This document shows, one piece after another, positions 22,291 to 33,977 of a stretch of DNA of 64,000 bases. A model generated the notes under the pieces. That model was not told the origin of the DNA and did not search any database. It worked only from the letters and a program-made list of their open reading frames with translations. Source of the DNA: Apoda limacodes (Eukaryota; Arthropoda; Insecta; Lepidoptera; Limacodidae); assembly GCA_946406115.1 (NCBI GenBank), contig OX291545.1, positions 3,410,001 through 3,474,000 of the forward strand, given 5' to 3'. The translations under genes and the position numbers were made by a program. Within the stretch, counting starts at the first letter, position 1; the number at the start of each line of letters is the position of its first letter.

Positions 22291-22895
22291 CAACAAGCAC
22301 TCAAGAAAAACTTCCTTCAAACACTTGGTAGTATTATGTATACCCTATTGTGCTGAGTTGAGTGAGCATTTATGAAACCATTTGTTGTACTTTTATACAT
22401 ACTCGTTTCTATGTTTATCTTATCAATTAAACATCTAAGTAGAACAATTTACCAAGAATGAAGTCACGACTACACAAATAATAAATATAAGTACCTACTA
22501 AGTAGGTTTTAAGTCGCTCAGCTAGCTATGGTGAGAGCTAAAACTTTTTAGGGTGCAAGAAGCGATAAAATCTGAAATGAGTATCAGTATTTAAATTGGT
22601 CTAAGGGTTGGGGGACCCAGCACAACGCAATGAAACCGAATTAGGGTTTGTTATTACTCGTGCGTGTCCTGCTGTGTTGCGTGCGCGCACCTCACTGTTG
22701 ATCCAGTTGTCTGCCGTACGTCTTGTGTAATAAAATTTCTCTAAATAGACACATCTGATGGTGGCTGCCACTTCACCCTGATGAGGTCAGGTCAAGTGGA
22801 GACAAGGGTGTACTTTTTAATTTTTCTTTTTAAAATCTTTGGTTGAAATGGTACCTTTTAAGTTTCTACCAAAGGATAAATAAGATTATTCTTTA
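22291..22895. other. intergenic, no gene seen
   Basis: AT-rich. A short repeat-like segment at about 22755-22805 (GGTGGCTGCCACTTCACCCTG) resembles one at 23710-23730. Confidence 0.3.
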
Positions 22896-23498
22896 TAATG
22901 ACTTATATAACCTTACCTAGTTACTTGTGTTACCTTACTTACTTACTTGTGTTACCTTACCTAGTTACTTGTGTTACCTTACCTAGTTACTTGTGTTACC
23001 TTACCTAGTTACTTGTGTTACCTTACCTAGTTACTTGCGTTACCTTACTTACTTACTTGTGTTACCTTACCTAGTTACTTGTGTTACCTTACCTAGTTAC
23101 TTGTGTTACCTTACCTAGTTACTTGTGTTACCTTACTTACTTACTTGTGTTACCTTACCTAGTTACTTGTGTTACCTTACCTAGTTACTTGTGTTACCTT
23201 ACTTACTTACTTGTGTTACCTTACCTAGTTACTTGTGTTACCTTACTTACTTACTTGTGTTACCTTACCTAGTTACTTGTGTTACCTTACCTAGTTACGT
23301 GTGTTACCTTACCTAGTTACTTGTGTTACCTTACTTACTTACTTGTGTTACCTTACCTAGTTACTTGTGTTACCTTACCTAGTTACTTGTGTTACCTTAC
23401 TTACTTACTTGTGTTACCTTACCTAGTTACTTGTGTTACCTTACCTAGTTACTTGTGTTACATTACCTAGTTACTTGTGTTACCTTACCTAGTTAATT
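22896..23498. repeat. 22-bp minisatellite, about 27 copies
   Basis: The unit is TTGTGTTACCTTACCTAGTTAC. A second variant has TTACTTAC in place of TACCTAGTTAC, and the two are interspersed in blocks of three to five. The + strand stays open in long stretches because 22 copies of three bases cycle through all frames without a stop. The predicted peptides are artefacts. Confidence 0.97.
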
Positions 23499-24324
23499 AA
23501 GTGCTAAAGTAAGACGAAAGATAGAACGCAGCAACAACGCTTATCTTTGTTCACTTTTACTCAATTCCTTTTGACTAAAATTTAGTTAAAACGTGGTTAT
23601 AAACTAAAATTAAATACTGTTTTATTTGACATAGCATAGAGAGAAACACAATTAAGACTTCAAAAGATACAAATGTAACGCGATACAAAATATCATACGA
23701 CAAGACGGTTATATGAGGCTGCCACTTCAGCCACAACACTTCTCTGCCGAAGAACATCCCATTAACATAAACATGCCCACTAATTTCCACTAAACAAAAA
23801 ATAATAAAACTCATTACCGACAGCTGTCTCACCTGCCGCCGCCGCCGGTATGATCACCTATTTATCCTCACCACATGCTGCCCAGGAGCCACATGTCTTT
23901 CATTGCGCTACGAAACAAAACAACGTGCAACGGAGGGATCGGAGGGATCTTAAACACTAAAAAGAGTTCAGCAAAAAACTGTAAAACAAGGGGTGTGCGC
24001 GCGCACGTGCTCCAGCGACATGGTCGTGCCAGGTGCGCAGGATGTAGCAGCAATCTGGTGCCTTATTTCTTCCTTTTGGATTTGTTATAATCAAAAGCTT
24101 GTCTAGATAATCCCTCTTTTGTTCTTGTGGATAACAAATGTATAAGAAGTAGATAGGCCGCTCCGACTTCTAACCAAATAAGGACTTGTAAATTATAAAT
24201 TATCTTTAATTCTACGAGAGATTGGATGCGTTTAATGATAGCAATCTAACGTAGTATATTATATTCTTTTTGGATAGTAACAAACAATTTGACAGTTTCT
24301 CGTATGATACTTACTCGAAGGCAG
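23499..24324. other. intergenic, weak exon-like patch only
   Basis: A GC-rich patch at 23998-24060 is open on the minus strand (YILRTWHDHVAGA in one frame) but has no clear splice acceptor. I do not call it a gene. Confidence 0.25.
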
Positions 24325-24615
24325 GGCTGTAGCTAGAGTTGAATCTAAGGTAGGGCAGCGGTGGTTTCATGCACGGGTACGGCGCAAGTAATTTTTCTAT
24401 CTTTCATTATTTCACCTGCTTGTGAGCGTGAGTAATTAAGGTAGAAGGTAATTGGGTGGGATCGCGGGAAAACAAGAGCAAGATGGAATTAATTTATAGT
24501 ACGGTTAAACAATTTATATATATATTTTACCTTAGTTTATGGTACTTTTAAGGTAGGCATTAGTATTTTAAGGTAGGGCATTGCCCCAAAATGCCCCCCC
24601 TTAGCTAGTAAAACC
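24325..24615. mobile_element. decayed hAT-like element
   Basis: The left end CAGGGCTGTAGCTAG and the right end with TTAGCTAG after a C-rich run are the kind of CAGGG-GTAGCTAG termini seen in hAT MITEs. The inner flanks (AGGTAGGGCA against TGCCCC) are only partly complementary, and no target duplication is left. Confidence 0.35.
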
Positions 24616-24786
24616 TCATTTCAACTATAAATACCCGTTCCGTCTAAGCGCAGCTAATAATTTCAGCCGGCGCTATTATTTTTTAAACGAAACGCTTTTC
24701 GTGTCATTTTTTGTGTGTGTGTATTTTTTTGAATATTTTATTATTTAGTTAATAACAAACCTATAGAGTTTATAATGCGAAAATAA

Positions 24787-24984
24787 TTTTGACGTGACAA
24801 CGTCTTATAAATTGGTTTGCCGGGTGACACTTCAAGAAACTGCGTTACGCTCCGCTCACGTTATGCGCTCACAATGAGAGCGAGTGAGAGGCACGCGCCC
24901 GCCTAAGAGCGAGAGAGACAGACATAAAATCATTGTCACGTAAAACTTTCGCCCGTATACCGACTTTACAGGCAACCAGTTTTT
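24787..24984 (-). repeat. dispersed 198-bp repeat, copy B
   Basis: Exact reverse complement of 10959-11156. The flanking bases differ at once on both sides, so the identity marks the limits of the repeat. Confidence 0.9.
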
Positions 24985-26349
24985 AATTTATAAAACAAAA
25001 TTATAACTATTTATCTTAAAAGATTCACTTTTACATTTGGCAGCTGTAAAAAAAAAGCGCAAAATACCCAATTCCCGACATGGGTTTCTGGTAGCAACAT
25101 TTCTTAGCATTCGCTTAGACGAAACGTTAAAAGTCAACATTAGATTTTCCTATGATTTTGCTACCAAAAGCTAAGGAAACGCAAATTGCTAACAATTTAA
25201 AAGCTTTTAATGCGGTAAATCCTCAAAAAAAGGTTGATAAAATCGTTGTTTTATTACTTACATATTATAATTCATAATGTCGTACACTAACTACAATGAC
25301 ATCTGCTTCACTGTTTTAATGTTATATTGAATTCATTCAACTCAAACGGATGTTTTAATTATGGTTTTTTAGTTTCGTTTCAGTTCTATTTGCATTTTAT
25401 CTTGTTAATGTTTTTGTTAAAAATTTATCAAAGGTATTAACTGTGTTACCGCATTACCATACACTCAAATATGACGAAATTGCATCAAAACGAACCATCG
25501 AGACTAAACAATTACGTAGATTTTAGCATAAGTGAAGTGCAGCGCACTTATATAGTGGGAGTCACGACAAACGCAACAGGTGCTGCAACAACTGACCGTG
25601 GTAGTAGCATAGAGACATTATGCCTGTATCACCGTCCGGCACCTTGGCGTGGTACTGCCATAGTGTGGCATTATGTCTGTATCACCGTCCGCGGCCCTGT
25701 AGCACGCCTGCTTACATCGTCCCCCGCAATTACTCCTGATGTGTAAAGTATCCATTACCCACCACCAGTAGACAATTACCAACATCTGTCAAATGACTGT
25801 GCCAACACCGCACGCACTTAGGTACAGCTAATCGAGCACGTACTTTTAAGTAAAATAAAGTAATCCCGCCCACCGACTGTTTATTTGTTTCATAAGTTAA
25901 ACAGTAGATATCTAAGTAATAAAAGACGCACCGACATAATATCGAAGTCTACTAGTGACAACACAAGAAAAGTACTTCGTGGTTTGCGCTTTCAATCCCG
26001 CAGCCTATCTTTAATCCCGCGTATAGAAATCAATATTTATCTATGGAAAATAATAGATAAATTGCACAATATAATTGACAATTATGAGTACAACTGATGA
26101 AACTATTTTTATATTTAGTTTCATCAGCTACATGGGATCGGAAATTGCAAAGAATTGTATCTTAACAACAATAAGGCCAGCTTAATCAAAGCCCTCTCGA
26201 ATTCCACACTTGCATGATCGATCCCTTTTTAATCATTGTATGTGTATGTCCCCAAGGAGCCTACTGATTCAAAGAGGGTCTCTCTATATGGTCTCAATAG
26301 CTCTAGCTAAATGATAGGCAAACTAGGCTGACTTAATTGCTGACACTGG
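24985..26349. other. intergenic, no gene seen
   Basis: The open frame at 25471-25746 arises partly from a local duplication (CATTATG-CTGTATCACCGTCCG occurs twice, 25617-25690) and is not recognised as a protein. The rest is AT-rich. Confidence 0.3.
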
Positions 26350-26480
26350 ATTGGGAAGCTTAGTCGTTGGACTGCCGAGGTCCTGGATTCGATTCCTGGT
26401 AGGGACAACAAAAAGTTACAATTTATGTATTGCAAATGTTGTCTCGAATCTGGTTTGTTTGCCATTTACAGCGATAGGAT
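26350..26480 (+). mobile_element. tRNA-headed SINE fragment
   Basis: A tRNA-like segment with a B-box-like GGATTCGATTCC near 26392 is followed by an AT-rich body. It does not fold as a complete tRNA gene in my reading. Confidence 0.4.
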
Positions 26481-26874
26481 AAAAAGTGAATATTAGCGAG
26501 CATTTTGATATTAGTTGACAACAATAATTACTCAGGTACACTTACATCTATCTAGTAGGTATACAAAGCACAGAGACATCTGTGTTCTGAATCCTGGCCG
26601 GTCCGATCCATGTCTCCCTTGAGTTAGGCCGCACACGCGCAGCCACAAACAGACTTGTTTAAAACCAACATCATACAAACGCTTGGCTCATTTCCACTTT
26701 GAGTTGGGTTTTTTTGGCTCTTTTGATGTGTTAGCTATTTTTAAGTTATGTTGATAAAATTTGTGTTGGTGGTACAAGGGAGAAGTTCTCGCGTATTTCG
26801 ATGCTAGAGTTATATAAAATAATAGGTGAGCAAAATTTACTAACATCTGTTCTATTAAACATTATACACCTTCT

Positions 26875-27045
26875 TAGACCTGCCTGCTGAACCAGAGTTA
26901 GTTTAATTTCCGCACAGGATAAACATTTTATATTTGTTTTTGTATTGAGACTGAGTTTTATGTAAACTGGAATGTGTATATTAAAGTTAATATTTACAAG
27001 ACGGCGCTGAGTGTTCTTTTTAATATTATTATAAGTTAATTTACG
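26875..27045 (+). mobile_element. degenerate copy of the tRNA-derived SINE
   Basis: It shares GACCTGCCTGCTGAACC, CCGCACAGGATAAA and AGACGGCGCTG in the same order as the copy at 40008-40255 and ends in an ATT-rich tail. The B-box is damaged. Confidence 0.6.
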
Positions 27046-28556
27046 TATAGTTTTATTTTATATATCTTTCATATGTATTTGTATATTTATATATATGTAT
27101 TAATATATGTCTGTGTGAGTATATATGAATTTGTGCATGTATGTGTATTTTATTTAAATATTACTTGAATTTTATTTTATTTTTTTAATCAGACTATTTA
27201 CAATTTGTTAATTAGGTGTTTCAATACAAAACATGTACCTATGTATTATTTGATTCAATATAATATTATGTTTCGTTTGTGATTTTACGCAGAGTACCTA
27301 TAACTATTGGACGCACGCAATAAAACAGTATTGTAATTAGTTTGTAAAGCTAGTTGTAGTTAATTTACTTGACGATTCGAAAGTGTTCCTAGAAACCCAT
27401 TTGAATAAAAATATTTTGAATTTCTAATTTTGAGGAGAAGGTACAATAAGTCGGAAACATGACACATAGTAGAAATTAAACAGAAATGGCGGGAAAAGGT
27501 AATTACCGTCGAGGTCATTGTAATTAAAAGCATATAAAAATAAAACTGAGAAACTTCATTGATTCAAACTTTTTCAATACTTGATGTCATGTGAAAAAAA
27601 ATAGAAATGTTTAATAAAATATGGAAAGCGCTAGTTTTGACACAAAATGTCAAACGGGACAAGTACGACCGTAAGTGGCCATATGGCGAAAACGGAACCC
27701 TTACTTATAATCTTTTCAATTTCCTTCAATGGTGAATATGCAATATTATATTGTTCTGTATAAAATTTACTCCAAATATATATTGGTAACTAACTATGAC
27801 CTTTAACTCGAGTTTTTAACCAACCCTATACAAAATCTTTTTTTTCATTATACACAAAAGAATAAGTAAAACATTAGAAAAAAATCATCGTGCGGAGCAA
27901 GCTAGTTTCAAGAAAGGATTTTCTACGATACCTAGATAATATTTAAGATAGATATTTCATAATTAAGATGAATCCGTTTAAGGTTATTTCCATACAAACT
28001 TCATTACCTTAAATATCTCAAACTATAAATATTTCCTTAACTACTCAAAACGCATTTTTTACATATTGCTCTTTACTATAAGAGCAAAAATCATAAATAA
28101 ATCATCAACTTTATTAATATCCGGTAAATTATTAAATACTTAGAGTTTTTATCGATTTTTTTCACAGGTAGAAATAAAAAAAGGAAAGGTAACCTGTACA
28201 TGTAAATTTAAAAGCTGCAATACCATTAGGAAACATACTTTAGTACAGGGTAAGGTGGTACCGATTTATAGATTTTAATTATATTTATTTATTTATATGT
28301 ATAGGTCTTTTTTTTTGAGATTTCAATAGATTTTTTGTAAACGCCCTTTGCCTTTACATTAGCCCACAGGGCGCTGCCTGGGGCGGATGTGCCGCGCTAC
28401 TGGTATCGCGTTGACCTTACGATAGCTGACTTCACGCTGGGCTACCATCATAGAGCGCCATTGTCCCGCCATAACAACGCTATTCGTGAAGAGTTTCGAG
28501 ATATAAGATCTGAATAAAAATAAGGTTCAAGGAGAAATGCGTTAATGAGTATTATT
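27046..28556. other. intergenic, no gene seen
   Basis: AT-rich. A GC-richer patch at 28370-28480 has no coding frame. Confidence 0.3.
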
Positions 28557-29204
28557 TAAGGATGGTCCGAAATTTGTTTAACATTCGGTTTGACCGAATT
28601 TGCGCAGCTTGAGCCAACCTCCGGCACTTCGCCGAAATTCGGTTTAAGTGCCGAACATTCGGTGCAAGAAAAAAGCACTACACCTACTTGCACTACTGAA
28701 ATTAATAGAAATCATATCTATCGTAACCGTAAAATAAAATTACACCTTTATATTATAGTCATGGTTATTTATTATAATTAGGAACACGTAAACCTTAACT
28801 TGCAATATAATAAAAATTAAATTAAATTAGTTCTTCTTCATTAAAGTCATAAATCTTTGCCCGATTAAAAATACATTTAATTTAAATAAAAATGATATAA
28901 ACTTAGTATTCTAACAACAAATACTAAAAAACAGAATAAAATAAATATTTAAGGGGGCTCCCATACAACAAACGTGATTTTTGTGCTCGATATTGATAAC
29001 GGCAACAGGTAGACGCTTGAAATATTCACAGAATATTCAGTTATATGTTCACCATACAACAAACGTGATTTTTTTGCTGTTTTTGTAGATTATGGTAAGG
29101 AACCCTAGTGAGCGAGTCCGACTCGCACTTGGCCGGTTTTTTATTTTAACCAAATATTTGGCCTTAGTTCGTTTTCGGTTCAAACAACATTCGGCCCATC
29201 CCTA
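28557..29204. mobile_element. hAT-like MITE with GTATTATT target duplication and a nested repeat
   Basis: The left end TAAGGATGGTCCGAA and the reverse complement of the right end (TAGGGATGGGCCGAA) are hAT-type termini. The 8-bp sequence GTATTATT flanks both sides (28549-28556 and 29205-29212). Inside, about 28955-29140 is a second interspersed repeat ending GTGAGCGAGTCCGACTCGCA and CTTGGCCGGTTTTTT, a widespread lepidopteran repeat tail. That repeat inserted later. Confidence 0.8.
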
Positions 29205-29212
29205 GTATTATT

Positions 29213-29900
29213 GCATATTATTGCATACTTACATATCTTAGGTACGTAAAATATCTTTAGAACTTTTAAGACCAATGTCAAATTTAATTGACCAATGACA
29301 TTATTAGATAATTCTAAAAAAGACTTGTTTAACAAATAAAAACAAATATGGCGCGAAAGGTCGCAATTTTATTAACACAAAACGACAACATGCGGAGGCG
29401 GACGGCGGACGGCGGCATCACAAGACACAGAGTAAGTAATCAGCTAATCACTAAGAAATATCTGATGCAACTTGAGACTAACTGCTAATAACTAAGGAGA
29501 TCGGAGTCAATTACTTTCCTGATGAGCAGACGTAACTTGAGAACTGACAGAGCCAGGATAACAGGGCAGTCCTTGTTTCAAAGAATTAAACTTAGATCAA
29601 AGAGCCCTCCACTCTGATTTACGGTTTAAAAAAATAAAACAAGATGTTAATTATAGCTTCTCCTTATTGGATAGCTCCTGTGGGCGTTGTAGGCCATGGC
29701 TGCGTAAATGTGCGAAAAATCAACAGCAGTTTTTGGATTTACTCTTAAAAAGTTCTCGAAATTTTAAAATCAAATAAGCTACATTGTTTTCATATTGTAA
29801 TGTTTCGGAAACATATTACAGAGTATAAAGCATTTTCATATTATAATGTAAATAAAGAAATCTTAGGATAGGCAGTTGTTATCTTTTCAATTTGTAGTAT
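29213..29900. other. intergenic; GC-rich patch followed by a donor-like GTAAGT at about 29431
   Basis: At 29390-29431 on the + strand an ATG is followed by 14 Arg/Gly-rich codons and then GTAAGTAATC. This is the pattern of a tiny first exon, but nothing supports it further. Confidence 0.2.
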
Positions 29901-30147
29901 TTTATCACTGTGATACCGATCCTTTTATTAATGTGATACCGATCCTTTTATTAGTGTGATACCGATCCTTTTATAATTGTGCTACCGATCTTTTTATTAT
30001 TGTGATACCGATTCTTTTACTATTGTGATACCGATCCTTTTATTAGTGTGATACCAATCCTTTTATTAGCGTGACACCGATCCTTTTATTAGTGTGATAC
30101 CGATCCTTTTATTAGTGTGATACCGATCCTTTTATTAATGTGATACC
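29901..30147. repeat. 23-bp minisatellite, left block (about 10 copies)
   Basis: The unit is GTGATACCGATCCTTTTATTA with two variable bases. The same unit resumes at 30478-30557 after an inserted element. Confidence 0.95.
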
Positions 30148-30474
30148 TTTTTGAAGTGAAAACTTCTTTAGCGGCGTTGTGCACTTTTTTTGGTATGGGT
30201 AAAATGGGTAAGACGGAAACCGTAATGCCACGCCTATTATAATTTTTATTTTTAGTATTCGCGATTATGAGTAGTACAGGGAGGTTGGATATGGAATTTT
30301 AATTCTATGACGGATTGCGATGTCAAATATACTACGTCAAAAAAGTAAATAAACAAACATTATTATTTCTTGACAATGCCAAAGACATGTCTTGTGACAT
30401 ATTTGAGTGTTAAGCGCGAATCGTGTGTAAAGGTTTTCACTTCTGCCGGCACTCCCGGAGTGCAACTCGTTTTT
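30148..30474 (-). mobile_element. MITE-like element inserted in the 23-bp array (copy 1)
   Basis: It splits the array in two. The ends carry the inverted motif GAAGTGAAAAC / GTTTTCACTTC. A related copy in opposite orientation is at 37361-37690, sharing TTGCACTCCGGGAATGCCGG-like and AAAAAAAGTGCACAACGCCG blocks and a middle TTTTTTGACGTAGTATAT segment. Confidence 0.65.
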
Positions 30475-30557
30475 TTTTATTAGTGTGATACCGCTCCTTT
30501 TATTAATGTGATACCGAACCTTTTATTAGTGTGATACCGATCCTTTTATTAATGTGA
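30475..30557. repeat. 23-bp minisatellite, right block (about 3.5 copies)
   Basis: Continuation of the array at 29901-30147. It ends at the 5'-truncated LINE that begins at about 30557. Confidence 0.9.
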
Positions 30558-32230
30558 CTTGGCCCATAGTGCTAAAGAGAAAGCCGATCTACTGGGCAGT
30601 CTCTCTGCCTTAAACTCAAATATGAACGATGAAGGTGCTGTACCACCTACTATACCGTGGTGCGGTAAGACCATGCCGGAAATCTCCATAACACAGCGGG
30701 AGGTCCGGTGGGCGTTGCTTTCTCTAGACGTTCATAAGTCGAGTTGGCCAGACGGTATACCAGCAGTGGTGCTTAAGCAGTGTGCTCCTGAGTTATGTCC
30801 TGTACTCACGCGCCTCTTCGCGCTTTCCTACCACACTAGGCAATTTCCGTCTTCATGGAAGACTGCAAATGTGCACCCGGTGCCCAAAAAGGGCGATAGA
30901 TCAGATCCATCGAATTACAGGCCTATCGCTATTACCTCTCTCCTCTCCAAGGTGATGGAGCGTGTGATCATCGCACAGCTTCTAAGATACCTAGAAGAAC
31001 ACGATCTGGTCAGTGACCGTCAATATGGCTTTCGCCACGGTCGCTCGACTGGTGCCCTTCTAGTGTATCTTACACACCGATGGACACTAGCCATTGTGAG
31101 TCAGGGGGAGGCATTGGAATGTGGCCTGGACATAGCGAAGGCGTTCGATCGGGTCTGGCACCGGGGTCTTCTATCGAAGTTGCCATCTTACGGAGTGCCC
31201 GATGGTTTATGCAAATGGTGGCTAGCTTTTTGTCCGGCCGATGCATACGAACCGTAGTTGATGGTAGTTGTTTTGATAGCATGGACATTAATGCTGGTGT
31301 CTCGCAAGGCTCTGTGCTGTCTCCTGCGCTATTTCCGCTGCATATCAATGACATGTTGGACATCAACAACATGACAGTACTGTAGACGCTTATTACACGG
31401 GTCGTGCAAACATCCCTCGTTCCGTTGTGGAAGAAAACCGCAGAGAACTTGTGTCTTAAATCGAGACCACACTGTCTAAGGTCTCTGATCGGGGACAGGA
31501 AAACTTGGTCCGATACAACCCTACAAAGACACAAGCCTGCGCGTTCACCGCTAAGAAAACCCCATTCACTTTAGTCCCACAATTCCAGAACACTCCCCTC
31601 TCCATCTCCAAGAGCATTGGGATCCTTGATGTTGATCATTTGCAAGAGAAGGTGAAGCTGGCGTCTAAAAAAACTAGGTGTACTCAATAGAGCGAGCAGT
31701 ACTTCAACGTCGGGGCAGAGGTTGCTGCTTTAAAAGTCGCAAGTTCGGCCCCATATGGAGTACTGCTGCCATCTCTGGGCGGGTGCACCCGGATACCAGC
31801 TTGACCCTTTTGAGTCGGTTCAGCGACGGACTGTGAGAATTGTCGACGATCCTAAACTCACTTGCCGTATCGAACCCTTAAGTCTGAGGAGAGACTTTGC
31901 CTCCCTGTGTGTGTTCTACGGCTTGTACAATGGGATATGTTCTAAAGAATTGTTTGAAATGATGTCCACGGCTACATTCTACGATCGCACCGCTCGCCAT
32001 CGGCAGGGATTTTATTCTCACACTCCAAAACCGAAATGGTCGCGTACAGTGCGGTTTCAGAGAAACTTCCTCCCGCGAACGCTTGGGTTGTAAAATGAGC
32101 TCCCTGCCAAGGCTTTCTCTAAGGACTACAGTATGGGGTGCTTCAAGAAAGAATTAATTGGATTTTGGTAGGGTCGGCACTGCGCGAGTGATGCCCCTGT
32201 GCTTGTTTGCCACCTTAGTGGTATAAAAAA
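30557..32230 (+). pseudogene. jockey-like LINE reverse transcriptase, 5'-truncated and frameshifted
   Basis: The first frame (30559-31257) has RT blocks DGIPAVVLKQC, NYRPIAITSLLSKVMERVI, YGFRHGRSTG and the palm motif DIAKAFDRVWH. A frameshift near 31200 moves reading to the frame with SFLSGRCIRTVVDG and AGVSQGSVLSPALF (31200-31383). The YADD box is missing: at about 31375 the frame goes from NNM straight to a damaged STVDAYY equivalent and a stop, as if about 16 bases were lost. Further pieces (31505-31690 and 31755-32093) hold the C-terminal RPHMEYCCHLWAG-like block. It ends near an A-run at 32224. There is no endonuclease domain. Clade from motif style; dead copy. Confidence 0.85.
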
Positions 32231-32794
32231 AATCAAGATTTTTCTAAAATTTTTGTTAATCTTCATTTTCAACGTAAAGGTCGTAACGGATTTTCTTACA
32301 ATATTCCTAAGGGTTGGTCGGTTTTACGCTTAAGAATGAATTTTGCAAAATCCTTTTTTAGTGCTCGCCTACTAATAACAGAAACTATGACTATACTAAA
32401 CAGATCTGTAGGCCCAGTTGTTTGGGCTGTACGTTGACATATCAGTCAGTCAATATATACATACGTATACGTATATGTATACGTATTCTTTTAGATTCCT
32501 ACATCTTTTGTTACGAAGGTAACTGATATTTTTGACATTTCAAGTTCATAACCAAATGTAGGTCACTTAGTCAGAGAGCGAGTGCTTACTCTACTTACTT
32601 CACTTTCGCTCCATCAGACAAGAAACATTATATTAGCTCTATGAAAATATTTGTGTAGAACTGAGCTAAGAAACAATCTTAAGCAATCTGATACGAAACT
32701 ACACGGCTTCGTCAAAGGTCATACAAGTTACTCATTACTGTACCCAGAACTATAATATTGCGGTGTAACTTATTATTATTAGTTTTATATTGTA
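32231..32794. other. intergenic, no gene seen
   Basis: AT-rich, with a short (TATACG)n-like stretch at 32456-32485. No coding frame. Confidence 0.3.
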
Positions 32795-33130
32795 CTAGCT
32801 GTTCCCAGCTGTTTCATTCGCGTTTATTTACTGCTCCGCTCCTAAGAGCTACAGCGTGAAGTTGTATAGCCTATTATCTTCCTCAAGAATTTGGCTATCA
32901 AATGAAGATTTTTTTTCATATTTGATTGGTAGTTCCAGAGATTATAGCACGGACGCTAAGCAGGAAGAATTATTATCATTATATTTGCCGTTGCGCTCCT
33001 CTATAACAGAGGTAATTGCATCTGTGCGAGTGCGACGGCAAATAATTATGCGCGTGCAACAGAAATAAATAGTGACCGGTCATTAAACGAAATTCTTCCT
33101 GCTTCGCGTCCGTGCTATAGTGCGATCAAA
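32795..33130. repeat. interspersed-repeat remnants in head-to-head arrangement
   Basis: TTATAGCACGGACGCTAAGCA-like sequence near 32943 recurs inverted near 33090-33121 (GCTTCGCGTCCGTGCTATAG), so two pieces of one dispersed repeat face each other. The start (CTAGCTGTTCCCAGCTG) resembles the widespread ACTAGCTTTTGCCCGCGGC repeat family of Lepidoptera. Confidence 0.5.
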
Positions 33131-33194
33131 AAAATCTTTCTTTAGCTTTATATATGTAAGTATTAGTATATATTGATTCACTTTGCGATGTAAA

Positions 33195-33535
33195 CTACAC
33201 TCTACGACCTCCCCGAATCTCTACGACCTCCCCGAATAGGGCCTCCCTCCAAACACGACGCCGACGTCCCCGGGTTCGTCGGCGCCCACAAGGATACACT
33301 AGGTATCAAAGAGTGCCGGGGCGCTTCTCGCCCCCACTCAATCGCAATCGTACCCGCGTAACGGGGAACTCCCCTCCTGGCGGTGACTCACCTTCGGGTT
33401 CGAGACTCACGCCGGTCGAAGGGACGCCCCCGAGAGCGACAACAGGGAGCCCTTGAGCGTTGGGCGCTATATGGGCTGAGGCTCCTTCAGAGTCTCGCCC
33501 CAAAAGTCCGGTGAAGCAGTAATGGCTGCAACAGC
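33195..33535. repeat. GC-rich interspersed repeat, probably LINE-derived
   Basis: An abrupt 340-bp GC-rich block with CTCTACGACCTCCCCGAAT twice at its left end and a poly(A)-like run at its right end (33546-33555). I know similar blocks as multicopy sequence in lepidopteran genomes. The minus-strand open frame has no recognisable domain. Confidence 0.45.
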
Positions 33536-33734
33536 CAACTGCATAGTCAGCTCAGAAAAAAAAAATGTAAACTACAGAAGGTGGTACGGGCATGACGGCC
33601 AAGTTCAGAGAATAAATAAAATAAGATAGACTGAAAAAAATCATCAGATCTCAATGTAATTCGATCCATTCTCAGGAAAAAATAAAAACATTGATGGGAT
33701 TGTGCCAGGATCGTACCCAGTGAATGTGTTTTTT

Positions 33735-33977
33735 TCTAAGTCAAAGTCAATTTTTTTTATTCAAAGTAGGATTTTACAACCACTGTTGAATGTTATTGAT
33801 TTCTACCGAGAAGAATCCGGCGAGAAACTCGATAGTTACTCTTTAAAAAAAAATGTTTTTGACTACACCTTGATACGGAGTGCCGCAAGGTAGCGTACTG
33901 GTTCCTTTGCTATTTCTTGTATAAGTGAATGACTTGCCGAGTTTTATTAATTATCAATCAATTTTATTCGCTTCAAT
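33735..33977 (+). pseudogene. LINE fragments: tail-like repeat joined to an RT block
   Basis: 33735-33868 resembles a dispersed lepidopteran repeat (GAATCCGGCGAGAAACTC block). 33869-33975 encodes YGVPQGSVLVPLLFLV, a stop, then VNDLPSF: the RT block B of a LINE different from the one at 30557. Both are short relics. Confidence 0.6.

Noticed and set aside
22896..23498. CRISPR-like appearance of short direct repeats
   Set aside because: There are no unique spacers; units follow each other directly, and the genome is eukaryotic. The same holds for the arrays at 29901, 54608, 58662 and 61106.
25471..25746. 91-codon + strand open frame
   Set aside because: Part of it is a local duplication, composition is not coding-like, and no family was recognised.
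33306..33503. Gly/Pro-rich minus-strand open frame
   Set aside because: It lies in a GC-rich interspersed repeat; long frames are expected there by composition.
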